NCBI RefSeq assembly: GCF_003947435.1
Contig: NZ_RCOS01000160.1
Location: forward strand, 1 to 35,330
DNA from: Candidatus Methanodesulfokora washburnensis
GTDB lineage: Archaea; Korarchaeota; Korarchaeia; Korarchaeales; Korarchaeaceae
Length of the DNA: 35,330 nucleotides
Direction: 5' to 3'
Part shown: positions 7,074-14,809 of the stretch, piece by piece
How positions within the stretch are numbered: position 1 is the first letter of the stretch
Layout: each line of letters begins with the position of its first letter
Position numbers and translations under genes: made by a program
The notes under the pieces: generated by a model
Told to the model about the DNA's origin: nothing
What the model saw: only the letters and a program-made list of their open reading frames with translations
Databases searched by the model: none

Positions 7074-7916
7074 TTATGGCTGATTTTCCCTCCTTATCAG
7101 GAAAACATGATACAGGGGCACAGCCATTATAGCAGATATAAGAGCTCCAATTAGATAGCCTGTGAATGCTTCTCTGACCTCCCCATGAGTTAAAGCTGAA
7201 AGAAAAGAGAAAGGAGGGACAAAAGAGATGAAAAATAGGGAGAAGACGAGGAGCTCAGCCCAGAACTTGGTTCTGTTGATTATGGACTGAAGGATCTTCG
7301 ATACTGGAACTAGTACAATGGCACAAAATATTATATATGATATTAAAATATGAGGGAGCCTTGTGAATATCAGGATGACCTCCTGAAATACTGGGTTAAA
7401 ATAGGCGAGGAGAAATTGAGAGAACAGCACCGTGTTACTAAGAAGGAAGAAAATGGCCCACAGATATTTCCACGACTTCGGTGCCCAGAAGCCAACTCTC
7501 CTGCGCACAACCTCATCCGCAGCCCCCTTCATCATGAACATTAGAAAAGCTGATCCTAGGATGCCAAAGAAAAGGATAACTAGGACGGAAAGGATCCATT
7601 TCTCGGCATAGGAGAAGAGAATATAGGGAAAGAAGCCCAAGATTAGTGCAAAGAAGGGCATGAGGAACCCGAACAATTTAAGAGGAAATTTCCTGCTTTT
7701 AATAGCAATATACATAACATGTGATATTGGAATTAATAATACAATACAAAGAACTATATATAATATTAGCTCATGGAGATGCTTTGTATAGCTCATGATC
7801 AACAGGCGTGCCCTGTGGCTCGGAAGTAATGCTGGAGAAAACATTAAGAGAACGGTGAGTATGGAAAGGTAGATCCAGATCCTCCTCCATGAAGCAAATA
7901 ATTTCATCAATTTCAT
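7074..7916 (-). CDS. M1: eight-TM membrane protein with internal duplication
   Basis: A 280-aa polytopic protein, paralogue of M2 over its whole length (SWRRIWI start, GFWAPKSWKY middle, LTHGEVREAFTGYLIGALIS end), with the same two-fold internal repeat. ATG 7916 is chosen rather than the frame's first start at 7976: it aligns with the M2 N-terminus, and a promoter box (7942-7955) lies between A and this ATG. DNA identity with M2 is very high around the first repeat (compare 6540-6595 and 7728-7783), which points to recent duplication or gene conversion. It is followed 5 nt later by peptide B. Confidence 0.7.
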   Translation of the reverse strand: MKLMKLFASWRRIWIYLSILTVLLMFSPALLPSHRARLLIMSYTKHLHELILYIVLCIVLLIPISHVMYIAIKSRKFPLKLFGFLMPFFALILGFFPYILFSYAEKWILSVLVILFFGILGSAFLMFMMKGAADEVVRRRVGFWAPKSWKYLWAIFFLLSNTVLFSQFLLAYFNPVFQEVILIFTRLPHILISYIIFCAIVLVPVSKILQSIINRTKFWAELLVFSLFFISFVPPFSFLSALTHGEVREAFTGYLIGALISAIMAVPLYHVFLIRRENQP

Positions 7917-7941
7917 ATAAACGATCCCTGTACTCCTTTCA

Positions 7942-7955
7942 AGAATAAAAACATT
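7942..7955 (-). promoter_or_regulatory. promoter of M1-peptide B unit
   Basis: Minus-strand CAATGTTTTTATTC, centred about 30 nt before ATG 7916. It starts a second transcript just after the stop of precursor A. Confidence 0.5.
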
Positions 7956-7968
7956 GTGACAGGGATCT

Positions 7969-9024
7969 TTAGCCAAACCAGTGGCATTGCTGAGAACAAA
8001 CTATAAGTTCAAATAGAATCTCGCAGACTATATGACAGGCTATAGCCGCAGCTCCTCCTGATAACACATCAAAGGGAATGCAGAAAGCTGTGCAAACTGA
8101 GAATCCTTCGAGAAGGCATACAATCTCACAAATCCAATCGTCGCTTATTAAAGCCTTTGCATTCAATATTGGTTTGTCGATCCACTTAATCCATCCTATA
8201 TTCCCGATTATGTTTGCTAAATGTCTCAGCTCCCTCGCCATTACTGAATATGCATGAGGAAGCTGCTTTTTAACTGTCTCATTCCCTTTCTCATACATCT
8301 TTGAAAGGTTCTCAGCCAAATTCCCAAGAGTTCTGTACATCTGCGATAGAGTCACTCCACTAAGGTTTACTAGCTCCAGAGAGGTGACCTTCTTGTTCAC
8401 AGGCGTATACCTGACTGTCGTGAACGCAGATACATAGGCATCCTTGCTTGGAAGGAGGATTGTGGATACCGACAGGTTTCCCTCAGGGGATCTGAATGAG
8501 TAGTCGATCTGGTAGTACTTTGCGGAGAAGTTGCCGGAGAACCTCACAAGGCTTATATTAAGGCTTCTTGAGATTGGAGGCTTTTCTGGGACAGTAGCTT
8601 CTGAGGACATTATATCCTTTGGAATTGGACTTCTTGGAATAGATCTTGGAATAGGATAGCTTACAAGCAGTGTCCTCTCCACATCCACCCTGTACTCACT
8701 TCCATTCAGGTATATCCTCATCTCAGCTTTTCTTATCAGATCTCCTCTTATGTCGACAAGGGCCTCGTTTACCCTGCCCTCCCTCTCATATCTCACTGAA
8801 AGTATCTGATGATCCCTCTCCTTCTTTATCACTGTGACATTGTGATGGCACTTATCCAGAGAACAGGAGACAATGGGTTTTAGGGGCTTTATATCAAAGG
8901 AATCCCCTTTTACAGCAATGCTGTGCATTGTCTGAATTTCTGGCTGTGCCATGAGGACATTTGGAGCTAGGAGGAGAAGGATCATCATAGATGAGAGGGC
9001 GGCTGCAAGCAACCTACCCCTCAT
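7969..9024 (-). CDS. A: secreted precursor with C-terminal Cys-rich (halocin-C8-like) domain
   Basis: A 351-aa protein. Residues 1-26 form a Sec signal peptide (MRGRLLAAALSSMMILLLLAP then NVLMA-QP). Residues 27-270 are a soluble region with several N-glycosylation sequons (NVT, NGS, NIS, NFS, NLS, NET) and no family I recognise. Residues 277-296 repeat the leader (GWIKWIDKPILNAKALISDD), and 299-347 carry eight Cys in the same C3C7C3C14C3C8C3C spacing as peptide B. Halocin C8 is also made as the C-terminal part of a larger secreted precursor whose N-terminal part gives immunity, and the layout here matches. A TATA-like AATATTTAG at about 9052-9060 and GGAAGGG before the ATG support the start. 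It heads the array and may provide the exported, immunity-bearing member. Confidence 0.7.
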   Translation of the reverse strand: MRGRLLAAALSSMMILLLLAPNVLMAQPEIQTMHSIAVKGDSFDIKPLKPIVSCSLDKCHHNVTVIKKERDHQILSVRYEREGRVNEALVDIRGDLIRKAEMRIYLNGSEYRVDVERTLLVSYPIPRSIPRSPIPKDIMSSEATVPEKPPISRSLNISLVRFSGNFSAKYYQIDYSFRSPEGNLSVSTILLPSKDAYVSAFTTVRYTPVNKKVTSLELVNLSGVTLSQMYRTLGNLAENLSKMYEKGNETVKKQLPHAYSVMARELRHLANIIGNIGWIKWIDKPILNAKALISDDWICEIVCLLEGFSVCTAFCIPFDVLSGGAAAIACHIVCEILFELIVCSQQCHWFG

Positions 9025-9139
9025 GCGAACACCCTTCCTGTACTCAACTTGCTAAATATTTTTTTTTTCGATAGAAAAATTGAAAAATTAATAACTTTAA
9101 CAAGCATTCCAGCAGATAGTTTTCGATCGAGAAAAGCCG

Positions 9140-12100
9140 TCAATTAGCAGGAATTTTGGCTGGACTTGATTTCTCCATCTCCTTTATGAACAATCCCAGC
9201 TTATATATGGAGGAGACCCTGTCCTGCAGGTATTTTCTCACCTTCTCATCCAAGAAGTTTGTGAAGCTTCTCCATCTCCCGGATCCCCTCATCTTCAACA
9301 TCCTGTCGCTTGACCCGATCTCCGATATCACATCCTTCAGGTGGACCTTCTCATCCCCCAGCATTCTCAGTATGTCCTGAGGGGTTGGATCCCCAAAAAT
9401 CTCCTTCACCCTTTCCCTCAGCTCCTTCACCCTTCCGGATCCCTTCAGCCCCAGCATCATGTAGTAAAGGCTGGTGCTGACGGGCCTAATCTCCTCTATA
9501 ATTGAATCAAAATCATAGGCCAATATTGTGAAGCCCGAATCCAGCGATCTCTGTATCTCCCTTATCACTTCCTCATCCGACTCAACAAGCTCAACGAGCT
9601 CTCTTACAAACCTTCCAGATATCACTTTCTCCCCATCGAAAACGGACACGTAAAGGATCTTTACATCCTCGAATTCTATTAAAGAGGTGTCTATTGAGAG
9701 CAGTTTTAGTGCCTTAGAAGGGGCTGGAATGGAGATTTTTATCCCAGATATCTCGATTGGTATCCTTCTCTCAGCCATTATGTAGTCAACAGCCCTTACT
9801 GCATACCTCTTTGCCAGATCCCAGTTTGCTCCAGCAGATATGAACTCAAAATGTGCCTGATCATCTATCTGCATGAGCATTATCTCGCTTATCTCATCAG
9901 GTATAAAGCTCTGTATTGAATCCCTCACCTTCTGCCAGTCCATTTTCTCTAGGAGGCCTGCACATCTGGGCTCATGTATGCTCATCAGCTTTTTGTTGCC
10001 CGTGTTTGCAACACTGTACTCCAAGGAGCTGAGATCTATCCCAAACACCTGTCTTAGCACAATACAGAGGACAGCAAGGCCTATCCTGAGCCATGTCATG
10101 TTCTCCGCTGGGTCAAGCTCTATGGAATATCCGTAGGTGTAGTCTGAATACCTTCCTCCAGTTTCAGCAACTATCTCAAGGCTTCTTCTATCTCTTATGA
10201 AGTAAGTTCTGTCCCCCGCTACAATTGGCCTGAGAGGACCGTTCAAAACCCAGTATGCTCTGTTTGGAACCTTTCTGTAGAGACCGAATCCGGATACAGG
10301 TGGGTCAACCACGCATATAACCTCTGAGTGAAGTCTCCCCCTTCTGTAATCCTCTAGGACACTGGGGCTCTCCCCCCAGGAGAGCTTAACCTTCTCATAC
10401 TCCTCCAGAGTGTAGCTTAGCTCCTCCTCCACCCTTCTCAGATCTGTTATCGGCACAAGCTCGACCCCTGTCACATATCTTCCCCTTCTCCTCAGGCTCT
10501 TCACTATCCCATCGGAGCTGTGATCTATGCATCCTATCTGAAATCTCTCAACTAGATCGCAGTAGCCTATATCTGGAAGGAAGCTGATCCCATCCTCCGC
10601 TATTAGCAGCCTCTTTATTCCGTAAGGAGGTGCAAACTCGTAGAAATTGAGATTTCTCCAGACCCTCTTTCCCAGTTTTGTCAGATCAGTTCCCCTCACT
10701 AGTTCGAGATCCTTCAGCAGGCTGAGCTCCTCTTGGCTCATCTTCTCCCTGAAAAAGGGGGACATGAACTTGTACATTGCCTCAAACAGAGTTGAATATC
10801 TGTTCTCCTGATTAACAAGGGCTATCTCAAGCCTCATATTGCTCCACTTCTCGAGGACATCAACTCCCCTGAGGAGGAGCTCCCTATCCCATGATCCAAT
10901 GGGAAATATCACGGTCTCAGTGTACTCTATCCATTTTCTTCTCCCCTTTCTTCCCTCCCTCTGTTTGAACTCCCTGACTGAGGGAGGAAGGCCAAGATGG
11001 ACTATCCTTATCACATCCCCTATGTCTATTCCCTGAGCAAGAGTTCTGGGGCTTATCAGTATTCTGACGATTCCTTCCTTTGCAAGCCTTTCTATCTCAG
11101 CCCTCTTCTCCTTGTCCACTAGGTGATGATGTGTTGCAACTCTGTGCGATATCTCGGGGTGCTCCGTTAACATCCTTCTGTACAGCTCCTCAGCAGATCT
11201 TATGCTCCTTGTGAAAACTATTGTGACTCCATCATCCTCCGCATACCTGCTTATCACCTCAACAGGGTCCACATATGCCTCTGGCAGCTCTATTCCCAGA
11301 TATCTTGCTATCTCTTTTATAGAGTAATACTTTATTTTAAATTTCTCAAAATCATCTATGGATTCAGCTATATCCCTTCCAGCTGCCCTTAATATCTCCT
11401 CCTTATGCAGTTTTACCCTCTCCCACGCACTTCTTAGATCCTTCCCGATGACAACATAAACCCTGTTTTCGGGCCTGAAAGGCCTTCCCCTTATTATCTC
11501 AGTCTCTTTTCCGTTTATCTGAGTGAGAATTCCAGCCATCTCCTCGGGATTCCCGAGAGTTGCTGTTAGAATTGCTATTGAGAAGTTCTTGGGGGAAAGA
11601 AGCTTTAAAAGCCTGATCATTGAGACCAGAAGGGCGATGCACCTTGGATCGTAGAAGTCGAACTCATCCAGAACTAGGAGATCCATCCTCTCAGCGAATC
11701 CATAGAGAATTTTAGGCCCTCCTGAAACCCATCTTTTCATATCCGTCATCAGGAAAGCAGGATTTGTTATCAGGATATCCGAGGATGATACTCTCTTCAT
11801 CTCCCTTCTCCTCATGGAGTCCATTGCCTCAGCTTTCAGACCAATAGCCTCTGAGTAATCCTTTAACCTAGATATCTGGTCGTTTGCCAGGGCTAAAGTT
11901 GGGTAGACCACCATCGTCCTCTTTCCGTCCTTTGAGTAGAGGAACCATGCCTCCGTCTTTCCACTTCCGGATCCGCTTATCAATATCACATTCTTCCCAG
12001 ATTTGAGGGCTTTCACGGTGCGGAGCTGGTGACTGTAAAGCTTTTCATTGGCTAAATAGCCCCTTTTTGTCCTTGATATCTCAGGAAAAATGTCTGAAAA

Positions 12101-12190
12101 AGTTAAGTTCTCCTCCTCAGGCTTATCCGCTTTCTGTACATGTTTATAGAAGTCGTAGCTGAGATCCTTTAGAAGTCTCTCTGTGTCCAT
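9140..12190 (-). CDS. large DExH/D-box superfamily 2 helicase
   Basis: A 1016-aa SF2 helicase. Motifs in order: Q-like region SHQLRTVKAL, Walker A SGSGSGKT (about 72-79), DEFD in place of DEAD/DEAH (about 175-178), TATL (about 209), then the second RecA fold with IVFTRS, SPRTLAQGIDIG (motif V) and QREGRKGRRK (motif VI). The 500-residue C-terminal part has no domain I recognise and lacks an obvious zinc cluster. Its plan resembles Lhr/Hrq1/YprA-like archaeal DNA helicases. ATG 12190 is chosen over 12229 because AAGGAGT lies about 9 nt before it, with a TATA-like ATATAAAT near 12247-12256. It is 115 nt upstream of A on the same strand, but no functional link to the array is evident. Confidence 0.85.
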   Translation of the reverse strand: MDTERLLKDLSYDFYKHVQKADKPEEENLTFSDIFPEISRTKRGYLANEKLYSHQLRTVKALKSGKNVILISGSGSGKTEAWFLYSKDGKRTMVVYPTLALANDQISRLKDYSEAIGLKAEAMDSMRRREMKRVSSSDILITNPAFLMTDMKRWVSGGPKILYGFAERMDLLVLDEFDFYDPRCIALLVSMIRLLKLLSPKNFSIAILTATLGNPEEMAGILTQINGKETEIIRGRPFRPENRVYVVIGKDLRSAWERVKLHKEEILRAAGRDIAESIDDFEKFKIKYYSIKEIARYLGIELPEAYVDPVEVISRYAEDDGVTIVFTRSIRSAEELYRRMLTEHPEISHRVATHHHLVDKEKRAEIERLAKEGIVRILISPRTLAQGIDIGDVIRIVHLGLPPSVREFKQREGRKGRRKWIEYTETVIFPIGSWDRELLLRGVDVLEKWSNMRLEIALVNQENRYSTLFEAMYKFMSPFFREKMSQEELSLLKDLELVRGTDLTKLGKRVWRNLNFYEFAPPYGIKRLLIAEDGISFLPDIGYCDLVERFQIGCIDHSSDGIVKSLRRRGRYVTGVELVPITDLRRVEEELSYTLEEYEKVKLSWGESPSVLEDYRRGRLHSEVICVVDPPVSGFGLYRKVPNRAYWVLNGPLRPIVAGDRTYFIRDRRSLEIVAETGGRYSDYTYGYSIELDPAENMTWLRIGLAVLCIVLRQVFGIDLSSLEYSVANTGNKKLMSIHEPRCAGLLEKMDWQKVRDSIQSFIPDEISEIMLMQIDDQAHFEFISAGANWDLAKRYAVRAVDYIMAERRIPIEISGIKISIPAPSKALKLLSIDTSLIEFEDVKILYVSVFDGEKVISGRFVRELVELVESDEEVIREIQRSLDSGFTILAYDFDSIIEEIRPVSTSLYYMMLGLKGSGRVKELRERVKEIFGDPTPQDILRMLGDEKVHLKDVISEIGSSDRMLKMRGSGRWRSFTNFLDEKVRKYLQDRVSSIYKLGLFIKEMEKSSPAKIPAN

Positions 12191-12229
12191 TTTGCGATTA
12201 CTCCTTATGGGAGTTAAATAAGGTTTCAC

Positions 12230-12449
12230 ACAGAATTTATTGTTTCATTATTTATATCTTTGTGCATAGCCCCCATTCCATAGGTCTTATTAACCTGCGG
12301 GCTATGCTTATGGGCTCGGAACATCCGAACTATGAATTTCAGAAGAGGTTTGTACTTAAACTTTTTCCATTCACCACAGAGCTAAAGCTCTGGATTTCTG
12401 GGTGTCCATTTTTATAAAACGTGTTCTCTTATTAAAAATTTCTTCATTT
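12230..12449. other. structured non-coding interval
   Basis: No gene. It has a perfect 9-bp inverted repeat GCATAGCCC (12264-12272) / GGGCTATGC (12299-12307) with AGGT/ACCT pairing inside the loop, a 4-bp hairpin CGGA-ACA-TCCG near 12327-12337, and a tight hairpin CAGAGCT-AA-AGCTCTG at 12377-12392. On the minus strand a TATA-like GTTTTATAAAAATGG (12406-12420) sits about 25 nt before the last hairpin. An untranslated RNA on the minus strand, upstream of the helicase, is possible; a remnant of an IS200/IS605-type end is another option. Confidence 0.4.
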
Positions 12450-13097
12450 TCACTGTTTTCCCATGCTCTCTACTTTCAGAGGAGTCAGATCCCTGTCCCA
12501 CCTTAAAAGCCATATCCCATTGTCTTTAGCGGCCTCCACAGCTTCAGGAACAGCATAATCAGTATATATAACCTTTATAACTCTATCTCTGAGTAGATCC
12601 GGTCTTCTCTTCCTTAGAAGCTCAATTTTGTCGATCAACTCCTTAATTAGGTTCTTCCCGAGCCTGACAGTAGCTTCACCTATAACGCATAGATCTTTAT
12701 TTGCCCCGTATATGTTTATCTCCATTGAGTCGACGAAAACCCTGTCTAACTCCATATCAATGTTCAGATCCTGTTTTATCCTGTGCTTTATCACGCTCCT
12801 GGCCTCATCCTCAACCGATAATGTGAGCCTCTCCAAAGTGGAGGACATCCTGTTTATGCTGGCATGAATCCCCTTTACCTCCTCCCACAGCTTATTCTGG
12901 CCTTCTCTGAGAGATTTCACCTCCTCCCACAGCTTATTCTGGTTCTCCCAAAGCTTTGTCATGTTCTCCTCAAGGCTGTCAAGCCTCTTCAACATCTCAG
13001 AAATTCCCAGGTAGCCTGCAACTGCATATCTGAACTCGAGATCCCTCTCAAGAAGGTCGAGCATCTCCTTCCTCAGCCTGCTGGAAGCCCTAACCAT
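12450..13097 (-). CDS. coiled-coil, PD-(D/E)XK nuclease-like protein (DUF3782-type)
   Basis: A 215-aa protein. Residues 1-35 are helical (YAVAGYLGISEMLKRLD is typical of this archaeal family). Residues 40-85 are a coiled coil made of repeated N-K-L-W-E-E-V-K-x-[LI] units. The C-terminal half resembles a nuclease fold with DLCVIGEATVRLG, where active members usually have E-x-K; here it is E-A-T, so catalysis is doubtful. The ATG at 13097 lies about 25 nt after a TATA-like TTTTTATATG (near 13117-13127). Such proteins are common in thermophilic archaea; their job is unknown. Family call is from pattern only. Confidence 0.65.
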   Translation of the reverse strand: MVRASSRLRKEMLDLLERDLEFRYAVAGYLGISEMLKRLDSLEENMTKLWENQNKLWEEVKSLREGQNKLWEEVKGIHASINRMSSTLERLTLSVEDEARSVIKHRIKQDLNIDMELDRVFVDSMEINIYGANKDLCVIGEATVRLGKNLIKELIDKIELLRKRRPDLLRDRVIKVIYTDYAVPEAVEAAKDNGIWLLRWDRDLTPLKVESMGKQ

Positions 13098-13239
13098 CAC
13101 CTAATGGACACTTTATCATATAAAAACTTAAGGTATAGCTTTAGGTTCCAGCAGTTTTTCTTTTTTAATTCAGAATATCCTAAATATTAGTTAAAAACTC
13201 TTATTGAACAAAAACTTTTATTTAATCGAGTAAAGGTTC

Positions 13240-13875
13240 GTGGCTGTGATATTGAGAGTTGCTGGAGTTGTTGTGAGCGCAAGAAAGGAGGGAAACTGCC
13301 TGCACTGCATGAAGTACTGCCTTCAGAAACTGAGTGAGATGGGCTTCGATATCCTGTTAATCAATTTCTATGACTACAATATACTTCCCTGCAGCCACTG
13401 CAATTATGAGTGCTACGCATTTGAAATAAGGGGAAGGGAGGAGAGATGCCCCATAAACGACGATGTGCCGAGGATATATGGGATGCTCGAAGGAGCTGAT
13501 GCCATAATATTTGCAATCCCAAATTATGGAGGACATGTTCCCGCACTCTACAGGGCATGGGACATGAGAGTTGCTCACATTCCGGGAAAGACAGATTTCG
13601 CAAGGAGATATGAGGACTTCGAGAGGGACTATCTGAAAAAGATACTGGGCTTCATAGTGATTGGCAATCTTGCAAGCGGTGCGGATATGATGCTTCATGA
13701 GCTCCTCTATGATTTCTACAATCTTCCTCGTATTCCAGAAGTCTTACTACTGCAGTCAACGGAGTTCGGAAGATCCTCCCTAAAAGGTGATCTAATAGAA
13801 GAGGAAGCTGTGAGAAAAAGGCTGGATGTCTTTATCAACGCAATTCTGAGGATATTAAAGCAGAGAGGACAATAA
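13240..13875 (+). CDS. NAD(P)H-dependent FMN reductase / iron-sulfur flavoprotein
   Basis: A 211-aa flavodoxin-fold protein. The phosphate-binding loop is VVSARKEGNC (about 11-20), and the compact Cys motif PCSHCNYECYAFEIRGREER followed by CP gives C-x2-C-x3-C-x11-C, as in iron-sulfur flavoproteins that carry a [4Fe-4S] cluster next to FMN. IPNYGGHVPALYRAWDMR is the usual substrate/dimer segment (IPxYxGxxPAxxKxxxDR). It would pass electrons between reduced carriers and FMN in the cytoplasm. GTG start; a TATA-like ACTTTTATTTAA at 13214-13225 gives a leaderless mRNA. Single-gene unit between unrelated neighbours. The extra Cys19-x-x-Cys22 and Cys26 near the N-terminus are unusual. Confidence 0.8.
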   Translation: MAVILRVAGVVVSARKEGNCLHCMKYCLQKLSEMGFDILLINFYDYNILPCSHCNYECYAFEIRGREERCPINDDVPRIYGMLEGADAIIFAIPNYGGHVPALYRAWDMRVAHIPGKTDFARRYEDFERDYLKKILGFIVIGNLASGADMMLHELLYDFYNLPRIPEVLLLQSTEFGRSSLKGDLIEEEAVRKRLDVFINAILRILKQRGQ

Positions 13876-14071
13876 TCCACCTCAACTCCTTGTATTAAGG
13901 GAATGGATCTCATCCAGCTCCAACATTTTCACCTGTTTTTAATATATAAGCATTATATAGTAAATAACTTAAAATTTATTTATAAAGCCCATAAATGTGA
14001 AAACATAACTCCCGGGTATTTCCTGAATAAATTTTATTATATTCTGGATATACCTTTGTCCCTATGATCCT
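13876..14071. promoter_or_regulatory. AT-rich intergenic region before vapBC
   Basis: Contains TATA-like runs (TTAATATATAAG near 13938-13949, TTTATTTATAAAG near 13976-13988 and TTTTATTATATT near 14032-14043). The last is the likely vapBC promoter. No ORF of note. Confidence 0.4.
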
Positions 14072-14338
14072 ATGGGAACTATCCTTGTGAAGAATGTGCC
14101 TAAAGATCTCCTCAGGAGATTAAAGAGACTGAAAGCTGAGTTAAATTGTAGGACATGGGCGGATCTTCTTGCTAAACTTGTTGAGTTGAAAGAGTCAACA
14201 TTAGAAGAGGAAGAGCTAGAAAGGATGAGATCCGGTGTAAAAAGCTTTCTAGATCTAAGGGAGGCTGTCTCTAACAAATGGTCAGGTTCGCCATCAGTTA
14301 TAGACGAGATAAGAAGAGGAAGGAGACATGATAGATAG
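14072..14338 (+). CDS. vapB: VapB-like antitoxin
   Basis: An 88-aa protein: MGTILVKNVPKDLLRRLKRL is an N-terminal strand-helix DNA-binding segment, followed by a charged linker and the C-terminal SVIDEIRRGRRHDR, the toxin-binding end common in archaeal VapB. It overlaps the toxin gene by 11 nt. It would neutralise the PIN protein and repress the operon. The partner toxin is frameshifted in this sequence. Confidence 0.8.
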   Translation: MGTILVKNVPKDLLRRLKRLKAELNCRTWADLLAKLVELKESTLEEEELERMRSGVKSFLDLREAVSNKWSGSPSVIDEIRRGRRHDR

Positions 14339-14782
14339 AAAAACATTAACTTTGGATTCGAATATTTTCATAGCCGCTTTGAAGAGAGATGAGACTTACA
14401 GCAATAAATGTGTAGATCTGATCTCGATGATATCTGATTCATTTATCTTAGCAGAACCAAGCATAGTATACCAGGAGGTATGCGGAACATTGGCCAGAAA
14501 AGTGGATCTAAGCACAGCAAAAGCTGCAAAAATAGCTTGGATCTGATGATAAATCCAAGATTTTTGGTTAATCGTGATAAAGATTTCTGCGTCTCAGCAT
14601 ACGATCTTTGCTCAGAATATGGCATATATGCAATAGATGCTCTCTACCTCAAAGTGGCCCTGAACTACAATGCAATTCTAGTCTCGTTGGATAAGAAGGA
14701 TTTCATAGACAGGGTGAAGCTCAGAAATCCTCCTATAGAGGTGTATCACATTTCAGAGTTCCCCTATTTCCATCAGGATTAA
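14328..14782 (+). pseudogene. vapC: frameshifted VapC PIN-domain toxin
   Basis: Two frames together make one PIN protein of about 150 aa. The first (from ATG 14328) has LDSNIFIAAL (Asp) and YQEVCGTLARK; it goes out of frame near 14528-14532, an A5 run, and stops at 14546. The next frame continues as NSLDLMINPRFLVNRDKDFC and then IYAIDALYLKVAL and LVSLDKKDF, ending at 14782. Adding one A to the run restores the protein. All expected acidic residues are there, so either the toxin was lost recently while the antitoxin remains, or the base is a sequencing error. Confidence 0.75.
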
Positions 14783-14809
14783 TATCCCAATGAGGAAAAT
14801 AAGGGGGTT

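Noticed and set aside
12377-12392. Hairpin as the end of an IS605-type element with TnpB guide RNA
   Set aside because: No tnpB or tnpA gene or remnant is adjacent; resemblance is limited to a short stem-loop, so I left it as a possibility only.
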